Virus record (IMG/VR): IMGVR_UViG_3300046780_000147
Span: 1 to 35,353 of that record
DNA from: a virus
Reading direction: 5' to 3' (one strand)
DNA length: 35,353 nt
The notes below the pieces were generated by a model. It saw only the letters and a program-made list of their open reading frames with translations. It was not told the DNA's origin and did no database searches. The position numbers and the translations under genes were made by a program. This document shows, one piece after another, positions 1 to 7,230 of the stretch; position 1 is the stretch's first letter, and each line of letters opens with the position of its first letter.

Positions 1-31
1 CCTGGCCGTGCCGATTCAGCTCTGCGCGCAT
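1..31 (-). CDS. Partial leftward ORF (first codons only)
   Basis: On the minus strand an ATG at 31-29 opens a frame that stays open to the window edge (MRAELNRHGQ...). A purine-rich GAAAGGGG stretch lies about 11 bases before it, a possible though distant ribosome binding site. A promoter-like pair on the same strand lies further upstream, about 115 bases before the ATG. Only ten residues are visible, so no function can be given. If real, it is the first gene of a leftward operon diverging from the late operon. Confidence 0.35.
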   Translation of the reverse strand, partial: MRAELNRHGQ

Positions 32-145
32 AATCTCAAGCACCCCTTTCAATCGTCAGTTTCCACCACCCGGACCTATTTGTGTCCTAAGTAAATCATA
101 CACTTACATGCCATTCTAATCTATTCTGTAGAGTAGTATAGATAT

Positions 146-178
146 GTATATATTACCGCTATGGGGTAGGGGGTGCAA
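146..178 (-). promoter_or_regulatory. Leftward promoter candidate
   Basis: On the minus strand TTGCAC (complement of 173-178) is followed after 17 bases by TAATAT, within a long AT-rich run. The -35 box starts TTGC like the other promoters proposed in this window. It would drive the partial leftward gene at the window edge through a leader of about 100 bases. The support is pattern only. Confidence 0.4.
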
Positions 179-323
179 GGTGCACGAATAACATACCGTC
201 CTATATTGGTCCTGAGAATGGAGCATTTTGCCCTGAGGCCCCCACCGCGTTTTCACCCCCTGTCGACCAGAAAAGGAACACACAGTGGCCCCAGCTTGGC
301 GCCCTGACCCGCAAGGCCCGCTG

Positions 324-352
324 TTGCGCTCCCAGCCTCGTAATTGTATCTA
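324..352 (+). promoter_or_regulatory. TTGCG-class promoter of the late operon
   Basis: TTGCGC (324-329), a 17-base spacer and TATCTA (347-352) lie six bases before the ATG at 359. Transcription would start at or very near the ATG, giving a leaderless message. This agrees with the absence of any Shine-Dalgarno sequence there. The same boxes, spacing and ATG distance recur before 30532 and 35066. Confidence 0.55.
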
Positions 353-358
353 TCCGTC

Positions 359-670
359 ATGGACACCATCACACCTCCCCCAGTGGTTGCGCCCCGCTCC
401 CGGCACCAGGGCGCGAAGTCGAGCCGGAAGAAGGGCCGGCGCCGCGGCGCGCCGTGCAAGTATCCCTGGCACACCCTCGAGGTCGGGCAGAGTTACTACC
501 TCCGCTGCGATTCCGATGTCGAATACGAGTCGGTGCTCCATGCCGTCTATCGCCAGAACCGGATCGGCCTCGAACGCGGCATCCCTGATCGGTTCCGGAT
601 GCCGGACAAGCGCACGCCGCACCCGGACGACCCGGCGGTGCCGTGCTGGGTCATCCAACGGTACGCATGA
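359..670 (+). CDS. Hypothetical phage protein with a KYPW...VGxS motif
   Basis: Small basic protein of 103 residues. The first 35 residues are a Lys/Arg-rich tail. The core begins KYPWHTLEVGQSYYL and ends CWVIQRYA. It resembles a family of short phage proteins with a (K)YP(F/W)xxLxVGxSF start and a terminal W(R/I)xxR strand; their function is not known to me. I chose ATG 359 over TTG 344 because it sits at the predicted transcription start; a stop lies just upstream at 341-343. Its end overlaps the small terminase gene by four bases (ATGA), so the two are translationally coupled. Confidence 0.7.
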   Translation: MDTITPPPVVAPRSRHQGAKSSRKKGRRRGAPCKYPWHTLEVGQSYYLRCDSDVEYESVLHAVYRQNRIGLERGIPDRFRMPDKRTPHPDDPAVPCWVIQRYA

Positions 671-1266
671 CAGCACCACGCCTGCCCGCCCCCACCGAGC
701 CCGACCCCATCCCCGCTGGCCGCGGTCAAATGCTGGTCGACGCCGCGACCGATACCGCCGCACTGCTCGCCGCCGGCCACTTCACGCCGGACCTGGCGCG
801 CCGAGCTGGGCGCCTCGGCATCCCGATTCCCGATGCCGGCCCCGATGGCTACGGCCTCAACCCCGCCGAGATCCTGGACGGGCTGTCCGACCTGGCGGAC
901 TACGACCCGGCCGCAGCGATCGGTCCCGATGGCTCCGTCCTGCCGATGCATACTTGGCCGCCATCGCTCCGCCGCGCGCTGGCGTCCCTGACGGTGGAGA
1001 CGAACGCCGGCGGCGTCGGCACCATCACCCGCCTCAAGTTCGCGCCCCGGACGCCGGCCTACGCGCTCCTCGCCCGGTTCCGCGGCATGGAACCCAAGAG
1101 CAAGGCGGAGGAGATCGTTGAGGACCTGGCCGCACTGGTCCGCGACGCGCGCGAGCGCGCACGGGTTGAGCGCACCGCGAGCCCGGCGCCGGCACTCACC
1201 GCCGTGGACATCACACCCGCTGCACCCTCCCTCCCTGACGACGCCACGCCCGACGCCGATGGTTGA
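667..1266 (+). CDS. terS: Terminase small subunit
   Basis: 199-residue protein. Its central part (roughly residues 78-140) carries the pattern typical of the C-terminal domain of Terminase_2-type small subunits: a short Asp/Gly motif (GPDGSVLPMHTWPPSLRRAL), a beta strand, a TRLKFA strand and a helix ending LLARFRGM, which matches the usual KLADKxxALELLGKHLGM. Small subunits recognise phage DNA and load the large subunit. The usual N-terminal sequence (TPKQxxFVxEYL...ATQAAxRAGYS) is absent; the first 75 residues are Ala/Pro-rich and unrecognised. The tail is acidic and disordered. The gene overlaps its upstream neighbour by four bases and precedes the large subunit by 135 bases. Confidence 0.75.
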   Translation: MTAPRLPAPTEPDPIPAGRGQMLVDAATDTAALLAAGHFTPDLARRAGRLGIPIPDAGPDGYGLNPAEILDGLSDLADYDPAAAIGPDGSVLPMHTWPPSLRRALASLTVETNAGGVGTITRLKFAPRTPAYALLARFRGMEPKSKAEEIVEDLAALVRDARERARVERTASPAPALTAVDITPAAPSLPDDATPDADG

Positions 1267-1401
1267 TTCGAGGCCGATCGAAGGCCCCCACCCCCCACCC
1301 GACTTCGGGGTTTCGTTCGTCGAGCGGGCGCGGGGTGGTCCTTCGACATTTCGGGAATTTTTCTGGGAATTTTTCCCAGCGTTTTCCGGGGAGTGTGTGC
1401 G
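1267..1401. repeat. Structured terS-terL gap with tandem A/T-tract repeat and hairpin
   Basis: The gap contains GGGAATTTTT twice (1353-1362 and 1365-1374), a 12-base periodic direct repeat. The second copy is also the left arm of a perfect hairpin CTGGGAA-TTT-TTCCCAG (1363-1379), followed by CGTTTT. A short CCCGA/TCGGG dyad lies further left. It could act as a transcription attenuator or as a DNA element bound during packaging. Position between the terminase genes favours the second, but this is inference. Confidence 0.5.
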
Positions 1402-2952
1402 ATGAGCCGCAGTGCTGCGACTAGGGAGTTAGCGGCGGACATGGGCCGGTTCGCGACGGACCCGTTGGGGTGGGTGCGGTATGCGTTCCCGTGGGGGGTG
1501 GCGGGGACGGACCTGGCGGAGATTGAGGGGCCGGAGGCGTGGGCAGTGCAGTTGTTGGGGGAGTTGGGGGATCATCTGCGGGGGCAGCAGGGGAGTCGCG
1601 GTGGGGCCGGGGTGCAGTCGGTGCCGTTCCGGAAGGCAGTGGCGAGCGGGCACGGGATCACGAAGAGTGCGACGGCGGCGCAGGGGAGCCTGTGGGCGTT
1701 GTCGACGATGGAGCAGAGCCGGGGGATTATCACGGCGAACACGGACACGCAGTTGCGGACGAAGACGTGGCCGGAGTTGGCGAAGTGGTTTCAGTTGTGC
1801 ATTACGCGGCACTGGTTCGAGATGACGGACACGAAGATCGCGAGTGTGGACCCCAGGTATGAGAAGAACTGGCGGTTGGATCGGGTGAGCTGGAGTGAGC
1901 ACCGGCCGGCGAGTTTTCAGGGGTTGCACAATGCGCGGAAGCGGGTGTGGGTGGTGTTCGACGAGGCGGCGGGGATCCCGCAGGCGATATTTGATGCCCA
2001 GGAGGGGGCGCTGACGGACCCGCAGACGGAGATCATCTGGTGGGTGTTCGGGAACCCGAACAATCCGAGCGGGCCGTTCTACGAGTGCCATCATCGGTAC
2101 CGGAAGTTGTGGAACGCGGTGAGTGTGGATAGCCGGACGGTGCGGACGCATAACCCGCGGCAGGTGCAGGAGTGGTTGGAGCGGTACGGGGAGGATCACG
2201 ACTTTTTCAAGATCAGGGTGCGGGGCGTGTTCCCGGCGCAGGGCGCGCACCAGTTGATCTCGCGGTTGGATGTCGACGCGGCGGCGACCAGGGAAGCGAC
2301 GTGTAATCGCTTGGACCCGCTCGTGGTGGGTGTGGACGTGGCACGGTTCGGCGGGAACAAGACAGTGATCCGGCGGCGGAAGGGGCGGGACGCACGGACC
2401 TGGCCGGTGGTGGAGTTGATGGGGGCGGACGGGCCGACGGTGGCGGGGCATGTGGCGAGGATCGTGCGGGAGCATCAGAAGCTGGGCGACGCGGTGGCGG
2501 CGATATTCGTGGATATTACCGGCGGGACGGGGGCGAGCCCGTTCGATTTTCTGGTGAGCATGGGGTACACGCCGACGCCGGTAAACTTCGGGGAAGCGAG
2601 CCCGGACCCGGACTGCGCGAATCGCCGGAGTTATATGTGGTGCCAGATGCGGGATTGGCTGAAGACGGGCGGCGCGATCGACGATCACCCGCGGCTGAAG
2701 GAAGACCTGGCGCAGCAGACGTACGGGTACGCCGGGAAGGACAGCCCGAAGATCCTGCTGACACCGAAGGACATGATGATCGCCGACGGGATGGAGAGCC
2801 CCGATCATGGCGATGCGCTGGCGCTGACGTTCTACGCGCCGGTGGCGGCGGAAGGACTGCGGACCCAGGAGCAGGAGGGGATGACCGGCGCGCGGAGTGC
2901 AATCTGGGAGTACGACCCGTTCGAGGAACCGAGCGAGCGGCGGCTGCAGTGA
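1402..2952 (+). CDS. terL: Terminase large subunit (ATPase-nuclease)
   Basis: 516-residue DNA-packaging motor. The ATPase domain shows a Walker A of the form ASGHGITKS (residues 81-89, Lys88) and a Walker B VWVVFDEA (Asp187, Glu188). The RNase H-like nuclease domain shows GVDVARFGGNKT (Asp312), AIFVDITGG (Asp371) and SPDHGDALALTF (Asp471), the expected three metal-binding acids. Length is normal. ATG 1402 is preceded by GGGGAG nine bases upstream; a GTG three codons earlier is less likely. Codon use differs from its neighbours: third positions and Leu codons favour G (TTG, GTG, CGG), which also creates a long empty frame on the other strand. It may have a different history from the capsid genes. 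Confidence 0.95.
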   Translation: MSRSAATRELAADMGRFATDPLGWVRYAFPWGVAGTDLAEIEGPEAWAVQLLGELGDHLRGQQGSRGGAGVQSVPFRKAVASGHGITKSATAAQGSLWALSTMEQSRGIITANTDTQLRTKTWPELAKWFQLCITRHWFEMTDTKIASVDPRYEKNWRLDRVSWSEHRPASFQGLHNARKRVWVVFDEAAGIPQAIFDAQEGALTDPQTEIIWWVFGNPNNPSGPFYECHHRYRKLWNAVSVDSRTVRTHNPRQVQEWLERYGEDHDFFKIRVRGVFPAQGAHQLISRLDVDAAATREATCNRLDPLVVGVDVARFGGNKTVIRRRKGRDARTWPVVELMGADGPTVAGHVARIVREHQKLGDAVAAIFVDITGGTGASPFDFLVSMGYTPTPVNFGEASPDPDCANRRSYMWCQMRDWLKTGGAIDDHPRLKEDLAQQTYGYAGKDSPKILLTPKDMMIADGMESPDHGDALALTFYAPVAAEGLRTQEQEGMTGARSAIWEYDPFEEPSERRLQ

Positions 2953-3017
2953 GGCACCGCGACCGGACGACGGGCGGTCGGCGGACGAGGGAGTCGGGCT
3001 ATCGTCACGGCTAAGTG

Positions 3018-3047
3018 TTGACAAAATGTGGAGATGTGGATTAGTAT
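3018..3047 (+). promoter_or_regulatory. Consensus sigma70-type promoter before the portal block
   Basis: A perfect TTGACA (3018-3023) is followed after 18 bases by TAGTAT (3042-3047), in an AT-rich patch within the only sizeable gap (2953-3068) between packaging and capsid genes. Transcription would start near 3054, shortly before the small gene preceding the portal. It would give the portal/capsid genes transcription independent of the promoter at 324. Confidence 0.65.
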
Positions 3048-3089
3048 GGCGTAACCACCACAGGGGTTATGCCTGATGGACTGCAGTGC

Positions 3090-3287
3090 ATGTGCATAGC
3101 CGGTCCCCCGCAGATTCAGGTCCCCGCTCCTCCCCCGACGCCCCAAGACGCCGGAGTCCGCGCCGCACGGGCCGCGGCACTCCGGCGTCTCTCCTCTGCG
3201 GCGGGTCGGGCCTCGACGATCCTGACGGGACCGGCTGGCGTGCCGGGGCAGACGGCACCCGCGGGCAAGCAGTTGCTGGGAATGTGA
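3090..3287 (+). CDS. Small Pro/Ala-rich protein preceding the portal
   Basis: 65 residues from ATG 3090, or 72 from ATG 3069. It starts MCIAGPPQIQVPAPPPTP, continues with an Ala/Arg helix, and ends ASTILTGPAG...GKQLLGM. This layout (Met-Cys start, Pro-rich stretch, GR(A/Q)STILT, terminal K(T/Q)LLG) is common in short proteins encoded between the large terminase and head-tail connector genes of T7-like podoviruses. Their role is unknown to me. ATG 3090 fits that family start; ATG 3069 has AGGGG only two bases before it. The portal start follows one base after its stop. Confidence 0.65.
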   Translation: MCIAGPPQIQVPAPPPTPQDAGVRAARAAALRRLSSAAGRASTILTGPAGVPGQTAPAGKQLLGM

Positions 3288-3288
3288 C

Positions 3289-5145
3289 GTGACCGCCGCC
3301 TACCAGGCCCCGCAGTTGAAGGCCCCGACCTCCGGGGCACCCTCGGAATCCCCCAAGAAACGGTGCATGGCCCGCCACGCGGCGCTCAAGGTGGAGCGCG
3401 AGACGTGGCGCTCGCACTGGGTTGACCTGGGAGATTTTATTTTGCCCCGGCGCCAGCGGTGGTTGAGCACGGATATTAACCGCGGCGGCAAGAAGAACGG
3501 GAACATCATCGACTCGACCGCGACGTTCGCCGTGCGGACCCTGCAGTCGGGCATGATGACCGGGATGACCAGCCCCGCGCGCCCGTGGTTCCGGTTCACG
3601 GTGCCGGATCAGGACCTGGCGGAACACGGCGGCGTGAAGGACTGGCTGTACGAGGTGGAGCTGCGAATTCGGCAGGTGTTCGATCGGTCGAATCTGTATA
3701 ACTGCCTGCCCACGATTTACGGGGATGTCGGCGTGTTCGGCACCGCCGCGATGGTACTGCTCGAGGATCAGAAGTCCGTGATCCGCGGCTACCCGCTGGC
3801 GATCGGGACGTACTACCTGGCGACGGATGCGACCGGCCGGGTCGACACGATTTTCCGCGAAATCCAGATGACCGTCCGCCAGATCGTGACCGAGTTCGGT
3901 GGCGACGACGGTGGGAAGCGGGCGCCGAACGAACCGATCGACTGGACCTACATCTCGGACCGGGTGCGGAACGCGTACCAGGCGGGCGGGGCGCAGTTGG
4001 AGACGTGGATTAACGTCATGCATGTGATCGAGCCGAACGACAGCCAGATCCTCGGGCGGGCCGACTACCGCGGCATGGCGTACCGGTCCGTGTACTACGA
4101 GATGGACGGCCCGAGTGACGGCGCGAACGGCGGGTATCTCCGGGAGTCCGGCTACCAGGACCTCGTGTTCATGGGGCCGCGGTGGTCGGTGACCGGCGAG
4201 GATGTCTACGGCTCGAGCCCCGGCATGGACGCCTTGGGCGACATCAAGGCGCTGCAGTTGTACGAGAAGCGGGCCGCAATGGTGATCGAGAAATTGGCGA
4301 ACCCGCCGATGAACGCGCCGGCGGCCCTGCGCGCCCAGCGGGCGAGTCTCCTGCCGGGCGACGTGAACTACGTCGACGTGGCGAGCGGCGGCCAGAAGTT
4401 CGAGCCCGCATATGCGCCGGACGCGCGGGCCGTGGAACTGATCGCCCGGAAGCAGAGCGAGCACCAGGACCGGATCAAGCGGGCGTTCTATTCCGACCTG
4501 TTCCTCATGCTGACCGAAGGCGGCGCCGGCGTCCAGCCGATCTCGGCCCGCGAGGTCGACGAGAGGCACGAGGAGAAGTTGCTGATGCTGGGACCCGTGC
4601 TCGAGCGGCTGACGAACGAACTGCTGTCACCGATTATCGACCGGACGTTTGGCATCCTGCTCCGCCGCGGGATGCTGCCGGACCCGCCGCAGGAACTGCA
4701 GGGCGCCGACCTGAAAATCGAGTACATCAGCATCCTGGCCCAAGCACAGCGTCTCGTGGGCACGGCCGGGATCGAACGGCTGTCGCAGTATGTCGTCTCG
4801 CTGGCCGCCGCGAACCCCGAAGCGATGGACCGGCTGGACATGGACGAAGCGATCGACGCGTACAGCGACATGCTCGGCACCCCGCCGAAAGTGGTGCGGA
4901 GCGACGACGAAGTGGCCGCGATACGGGCGCAGCGGGCGCAGCAGCAGAAGCTGCAGGCGGCCGCGGCCCAGGCGGGGCCGATGGCGAAGGCCGCCAAGGA
5001 CGCCAGCGAGACCAGCATGGGTGGCGACACGGCGCTCACGCGGGCGCTGAGTGGTGGCGTGCCCGGCGTGGTCGGTCCTGCCGGCGCACCCGGCACCCCT
5101 GGCGTGCCGGTGACGCCGGGCGTCCCGGCGGGGCGAGCGGCATAA
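3289..5145 (+). CDS. Head-to-tail connecting protein (portal)
   Basis: 618-residue portal of the podovirus 'bacteriophage head to tail connecting protein' family (T7 gp8 type). It forms the dodecameric ring at the capsid vertex through which DNA passes. Characteristic stretches are the N-terminal RETWRSHWVDLGDFILPRR, the GMMTGMTSPARPWFRF segment, YGDVGVFGTAAM, and the later helical part with YEKRAAMVIEKLANPP and REVDERHEEKLLMLGPVLERL. The start is GTG 3289, with GGGA about seven bases before. The last 40 residues are unusual: an Ala/Gln helix followed by a collagen-like Gly-X-Y run (GVPGVVGPAGAPGTPGVPV), not part of the usual portal fold and probably flexible. The next gene starts immediately after its stop. 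Confidence 0.93.
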   Translation: MTAAYQAPQLKAPTSGAPSESPKKRCMARHAALKVERETWRSHWVDLGDFILPRRQRWLSTDINRGGKKNGNIIDSTATFAVRTLQSGMMTGMTSPARPWFRFTVPDQDLAEHGGVKDWLYEVELRIRQVFDRSNLYNCLPTIYGDVGVFGTAAMVLLEDQKSVIRGYPLAIGTYYLATDATGRVDTIFREIQMTVRQIVTEFGGDDGGKRAPNEPIDWTYISDRVRNAYQAGGAQLETWINVMHVIEPNDSQILGRADYRGMAYRSVYYEMDGPSDGANGGYLRESGYQDLVFMGPRWSVTGEDVYGSSPGMDALGDIKALQLYEKRAAMVIEKLANPPMNAPAALRAQRASLLPGDVNYVDVASGGQKFEPAYAPDARAVELIARKQSEHQDRIKRAFYSDLFLMLTEGGAGVQPISAREVDERHEEKLLMLGPVLERLTNELLSPIIDRTFGILLRRGMLPDPPQELQGADLKIEYISILAQAQRLVGTAGIERLSQYVVSLAAANPEAMDRLDMDEAIDAYSDMLGTPPKVVRSDDEVAAIRAQRAQQQKLQAAAAQAGPMAKAAKDASETSMGGDTALTRALSGGVPGVVGPAGAPGTPGVPVTPGVPAGRAA

Positions 5146-5484
5146 GTGGCTCGAGACAGCGCATCGAACGAAGGACAGATCCGCGCGATCCGGCAGGCGC
5201 AGTCACTGGAAGCGGAACAGCTCGCAGCGGATTTCGCGGCAGTGCTGGGCAGTCGGGCCGGACGCCATGTGCTCTGGTCGCTGCTCGAGGACGCGGGGAT
5301 GTACGGCTCGACGTTCCACGAGAACCAGGCGTGGGCCGCGTTCCGCGAGGGACAGCGCAACGTCGGCCTGCAGATCCTGGCGACGATTAACGAAGTGGAC
5401 CCGACGGCGTACGTGACGATGATTCAGGAACACCAGAAGAAACCGGCCGAACCGCGGCCAGAAAAGGGAACTGAGGATGCCTGA
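5146..5484 (+). CDS. Bbp19-like phage protein
   Basis: 112-residue alpha-helical protein starting at GTG directly after the portal stop. The middle (residues 35-90) reads GRHVLWSLLEDAGMYGSTF then AFREGQRNVGLQIL. This matches the small Bbp19-type family encoded between portal and scaffold genes in BPP-1-like podoviruses (R-VL--LL---GVF---F, A---G-R--GL-L). Its exact virion role is not established to my knowledge. It overlaps the scaffold gene by eight bases, so the two are probably translated together. Confidence 0.7.
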   Translation: MARDSASNEGQIRAIRQAQSLEAEQLAADFAAVLGSRAGRHVLWSLLEDAGMYGSTFHENQAWAAFREGQRNVGLQILATINEVDPTAYVTMIQEHQKKPAEPRPEKGTEDA

Positions 5485-6142
5485 CGCTCCTGCTGTCGCT
5501 GATCCGCCGGTCGCACCACCGCCGGCCATTCCCCCTGCCGTTCCCCCGGTAGTGCCGGGCGAAGCCACGCCTCCCGCGACCCCACCCGCGACCCCTCCTG
5601 CCACGCCGCCCGCGACACCGCCGGCGGACGGCAAAAAGGGCGCGGACGGGAAGCCGGCGGACGCGGTGCCCGAGTCGTATACGGTGACCCTGCCCGAAGG
5701 GTTCAAGGACCTGAACAAGCCGCTGCTGGACCAGTTCACGCCGATCGGCAAGGAACTGGGACTGACGCAGGCCGCTGCGGACAAACTGATCGGACTGCAC
5801 GCCGAGGCGCTGAAGCAGTACGCCGCGAGTCAGGACGCCGCCTGGAAGGCGACGACCGCTCGCTGGGGCGAGGAACTGAAGGCTGACCCCACACTCGGGG
5901 GCGCCCAGATGGCGACGACGCTCGACGTGGCGCAGAAGGCGCTCAAGCAGTTCGGGGACGAGAAACTGGTGGCGTTCATCGAAGCCTGGGGCCTCGGGAA
6001 CCAGCCGGATTTCGTCCGCATGATGGTGAAGGTCGGCAAGGCGATCGGCGAAGATGGATTCGTGAAGCCGCCCAGTGCGGGTGGCGGATCTGGCGTCCGA
6101 CCGACCGATGGACAGGTCCTGTACCCGACGAAATCAGCGTAA
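5477..6142 (+). CDS. Putative capsid scaffolding protein
   Basis: 221 residues, directly upstream of the major capsid gene, the normal place for the scaffold that templates procapsid assembly. The first 60 residues are almost entirely Pro, Ala, Val and Thr, including five copies of TPPA. The rest is charged and helical (residues 70-195), with the family-like segments TARWGEELKADPTLGG, ALKQFGDEKLVAFIEAWGLGNQPDFVRMMVKVGKAIGED and a C-terminal VLYPTKSA. That helix-turn and the LYP tail are typical of scaffold proteins in this phage group. The Pro-rich head is probably disordered. Confidence 0.72.
   Translation: MPDAPAVADPPVAPPPAIPPAVPPVVPGEATPPATPPATPPATPPATPPADGKKGADGKPADAVPESYTVTLPEGFKDLNKPLLDQFTPIGKELGLTQAAADKLIGLHAEALKQYAASQDAAWKATTARWGEELKADPTLGGAQMATTLDVAQKALKQFGDEKLVAFIEAWGLGNQPDFVRMMVKVGKAIGEDGFVKPPSAGGGSGVRPTDGQVLYPTKSA
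5567..5626 (+). repeat. Five 12-base repeats encoding TPPA
   Basis: Five in-frame 12-base units each encode Thr-Pro-Pro-Ala. The units differ at third codon positions (for example ACG/ACC/ACA, CCT/CCC/CCG). They are therefore either old or kept at the protein level, rather than a fresh slippage product. Confidence 0.85.
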
Positions 6143-6152
6143 CGACTACTGC

Positions 6153-6170
6153 GGCGCCGATGGCGTCGCC
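6153..6170 (+). promoter_or_regulatory. Hairpin upstream of the capsid gene
   Basis: In the 45-base gap before the capsid gene, GGCGCCG can pair with CGTCGCC with one mismatch around an ATGG loop. It lies just before the capsid ribosome binding site (GCGGAG, eight bases from ATG 6188). It shares the words GCGGCGCC and ATGGCG with the hairpin after the capsid gene. Confidence 0.4.
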
Positions 6171-6187
6171 TCACAGCGGAGTTTCGC

Positions 6188-7189
6188 ATGACCACTCTTG
6201 GCGCTACCGCCTACACCTACGCCGACTGGGTTACGAAGGTGAACCCGGATGGCACGCAGGCGCGCATCGTGGAACTGCTCTCGCAGGAAAATCCGATCAT
6301 CACCGATGCCGCCGTGGTCGAGGGCAATCTGCCCACCGGCCATACGTCCGTCATCCGGACCGGTCTGCCGGCCGGGACCTGGCGCCTGCTGAACTACGGC
6401 GTCCAGCCCGAGAAGTCGAACACCATGAAGGTGACCGACTCCTGCGGTATGCTGGAGACCTACGCCCTGCTCGACAAGGCGCTGGCGAACCTGAACGGGA
6501 ATTCAGCCGAGTTCCGTGCCAGCGAGTCGATCGCGTTCCTGCAGGGCATGAACCGCACGTTCGCGACGACCCTGTTCTACGGGAACACCGGCACCAACCC
6601 CGAGAAGTTCATGGGCTTCGGGCCGCGGTTCTCGCTCACCACCGCCCAGAACGGCGGCCAGATCGTCGATGCGGCCGGCGCCGGCGGCGACAACACGAGC
6701 ATCTGGTTCATCAACTGGAGTGACCGCACCAGCCACCTGATCTTCCCCAAGGGCGGCCGGTCCGGTCTCATGCACGAAGACCTCGGCCAGCGGACGGAAA
6801 TCGACTCGTCCGGCAACCGGTACGAGGCCCTGACGGACCACTACAAGTGGGATGTCGGTCTCGTCGTGAAGGACTGGCGGTACGTCAGCCGGATCGCGAA
6901 CATCGACGTGTCGGATCTGGCGACGGCGGGCGCGTCCGGCTACAGCGGCGCCAACCTGCCCAACCTGCTCATCAAGGCGATGCACAAGCTGTATACGCTC
7001 GGGACCGGCGGGAACACGGTGATCTACTGCAACCGCACCGTGTCCACCGCGCTCGACCTGATCGCGGCCAACAAGACGAACGTCTGGCTCTCCACGATGG
7101 AGTATGCCGGCCAGATGGTGACCGCGTTCCGCGGCATCCCCATCCGGGTCTGCGACGCGATCACCAACGCCGAGGCCAAGGTCCTGTAG
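6188..7189 (+). CDS. Major capsid protein (GP7/Bbp17 type)
   Basis: 333-residue coat protein that builds the icosahedral shell (HK97 fold in this family). Diagnostic stretches are IVELLSQENPIITDAAVVEGNLPTGH and the following RTGLPAGTWRLLNYGVQPEKS, then DKALANLNG-NSAEFRASES, FLQGMNRTFATTLFYGNTGTNPEKFMGFGPRFS and a C-terminal beta segment with FRGIPIRVCDAITNAEAKVL. Length and pattern match the major capsid GP7 family of BPP-1-like phages. A good Shine-Dalgarno sequence (GCGGAG) precedes ATG 6188, consistent with high expression. The gene is flanked by two hairpins. Confidence 0.93.
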   Translation: MTTLGATAYTYADWVTKVNPDGTQARIVELLSQENPIITDAAVVEGNLPTGHTSVIRTGLPAGTWRLLNYGVQPEKSNTMKVTDSCGMLETYALLDKALANLNGNSAEFRASESIAFLQGMNRTFATTLFYGNTGTNPEKFMGFGPRFSLTTAQNGGQIVDAAGAGGDNTSIWFINWSDRTSHLIFPKGGRSGLMHEDLGQRTEIDSSGNRYEALTDHYKWDVGLVVKDWRYVSRIANIDVSDLATAGASGYSGANLPNLLIKAMHKLYTLGTGGNTVIYCNRTVSTALDLIAANKTNVWLSTMEYAGQMVTAFRGIPIRVCDAITNAEAKVL

Positions 7190-7212
7190 CATCCTGACCG
7201 ACGACTCTCACT

Positions 7213-7230
7213 ATGGCGCTGCGGCGCCAT
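7213..7230 (+). promoter_or_regulatory. Perfect hairpin downstream of the capsid gene
   Basis: ATGGCGC (7213-7219), a TGCG loop and GCGCCAT (7224-7230) form a perfect seven-base stem 23 bases after the capsid stop. No T-run follows, so it is not a classical terminator. The next gene's ribosome binding site GAGGA begins at the base after the stem. A role in mRNA stability or translation is possible. Confidence 0.5.

Larger units (their letters stand above)
32..358. other. AT-rich divergent control region
   Basis: This is a gene-free stretch of about 325 bases. Its centre (roughly 75-160) is strikingly AT-rich compared with the surrounding GC-rich coding DNA. It contains a leftward promoter candidate and, at its right end, the promoter of the first rightward gene. 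An inverted pair CGCAA (310-314) / TTGCG (324-328) sits at the right promoter. An ORF can be opened at GTG 285 but its translation is Arg/Pro-rich noise overlapping two better genes. I see no RNA gene here. The region could also hold an origin or an attachment site, but nothing in it proves either. Confidence 0.6.

Noticed and set aside
310-328. CGCAA-N9-TTGCG inverted pair as a fourth operator
   Set aside because: The half-sites point outward and the spacing differs from the 5-4-5 dyads; kept only as a remark on the control region.
285-1121. 278-codon plus-strand frame starting at GTG 285
   Set aside because: Overlaps two coupled, recognisable genes in another frame, and its product is Arg/Pro-rich noise.
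1429-3024. Long open frame on the minus strand opposite terL (531 codons)
   Set aside because: Its translation is Arg/His/Pro-rich without motifs, and terL on the other strand has all catalytic residues. It results from the G-ending codon bias of terL.
3067-4569. 500-codon minus-strand frame opposite the portal
   Set aside because: Composition is typical of an antisense shadow in GC-rich DNA; the portal family match is clear.
5567-5626. Regular 12-base units as a possible CRISPR or iteron array
   Set aside because: They are in frame, encode TPPA, have no spacers and differ at third codon positions, so they are a protein repeat.
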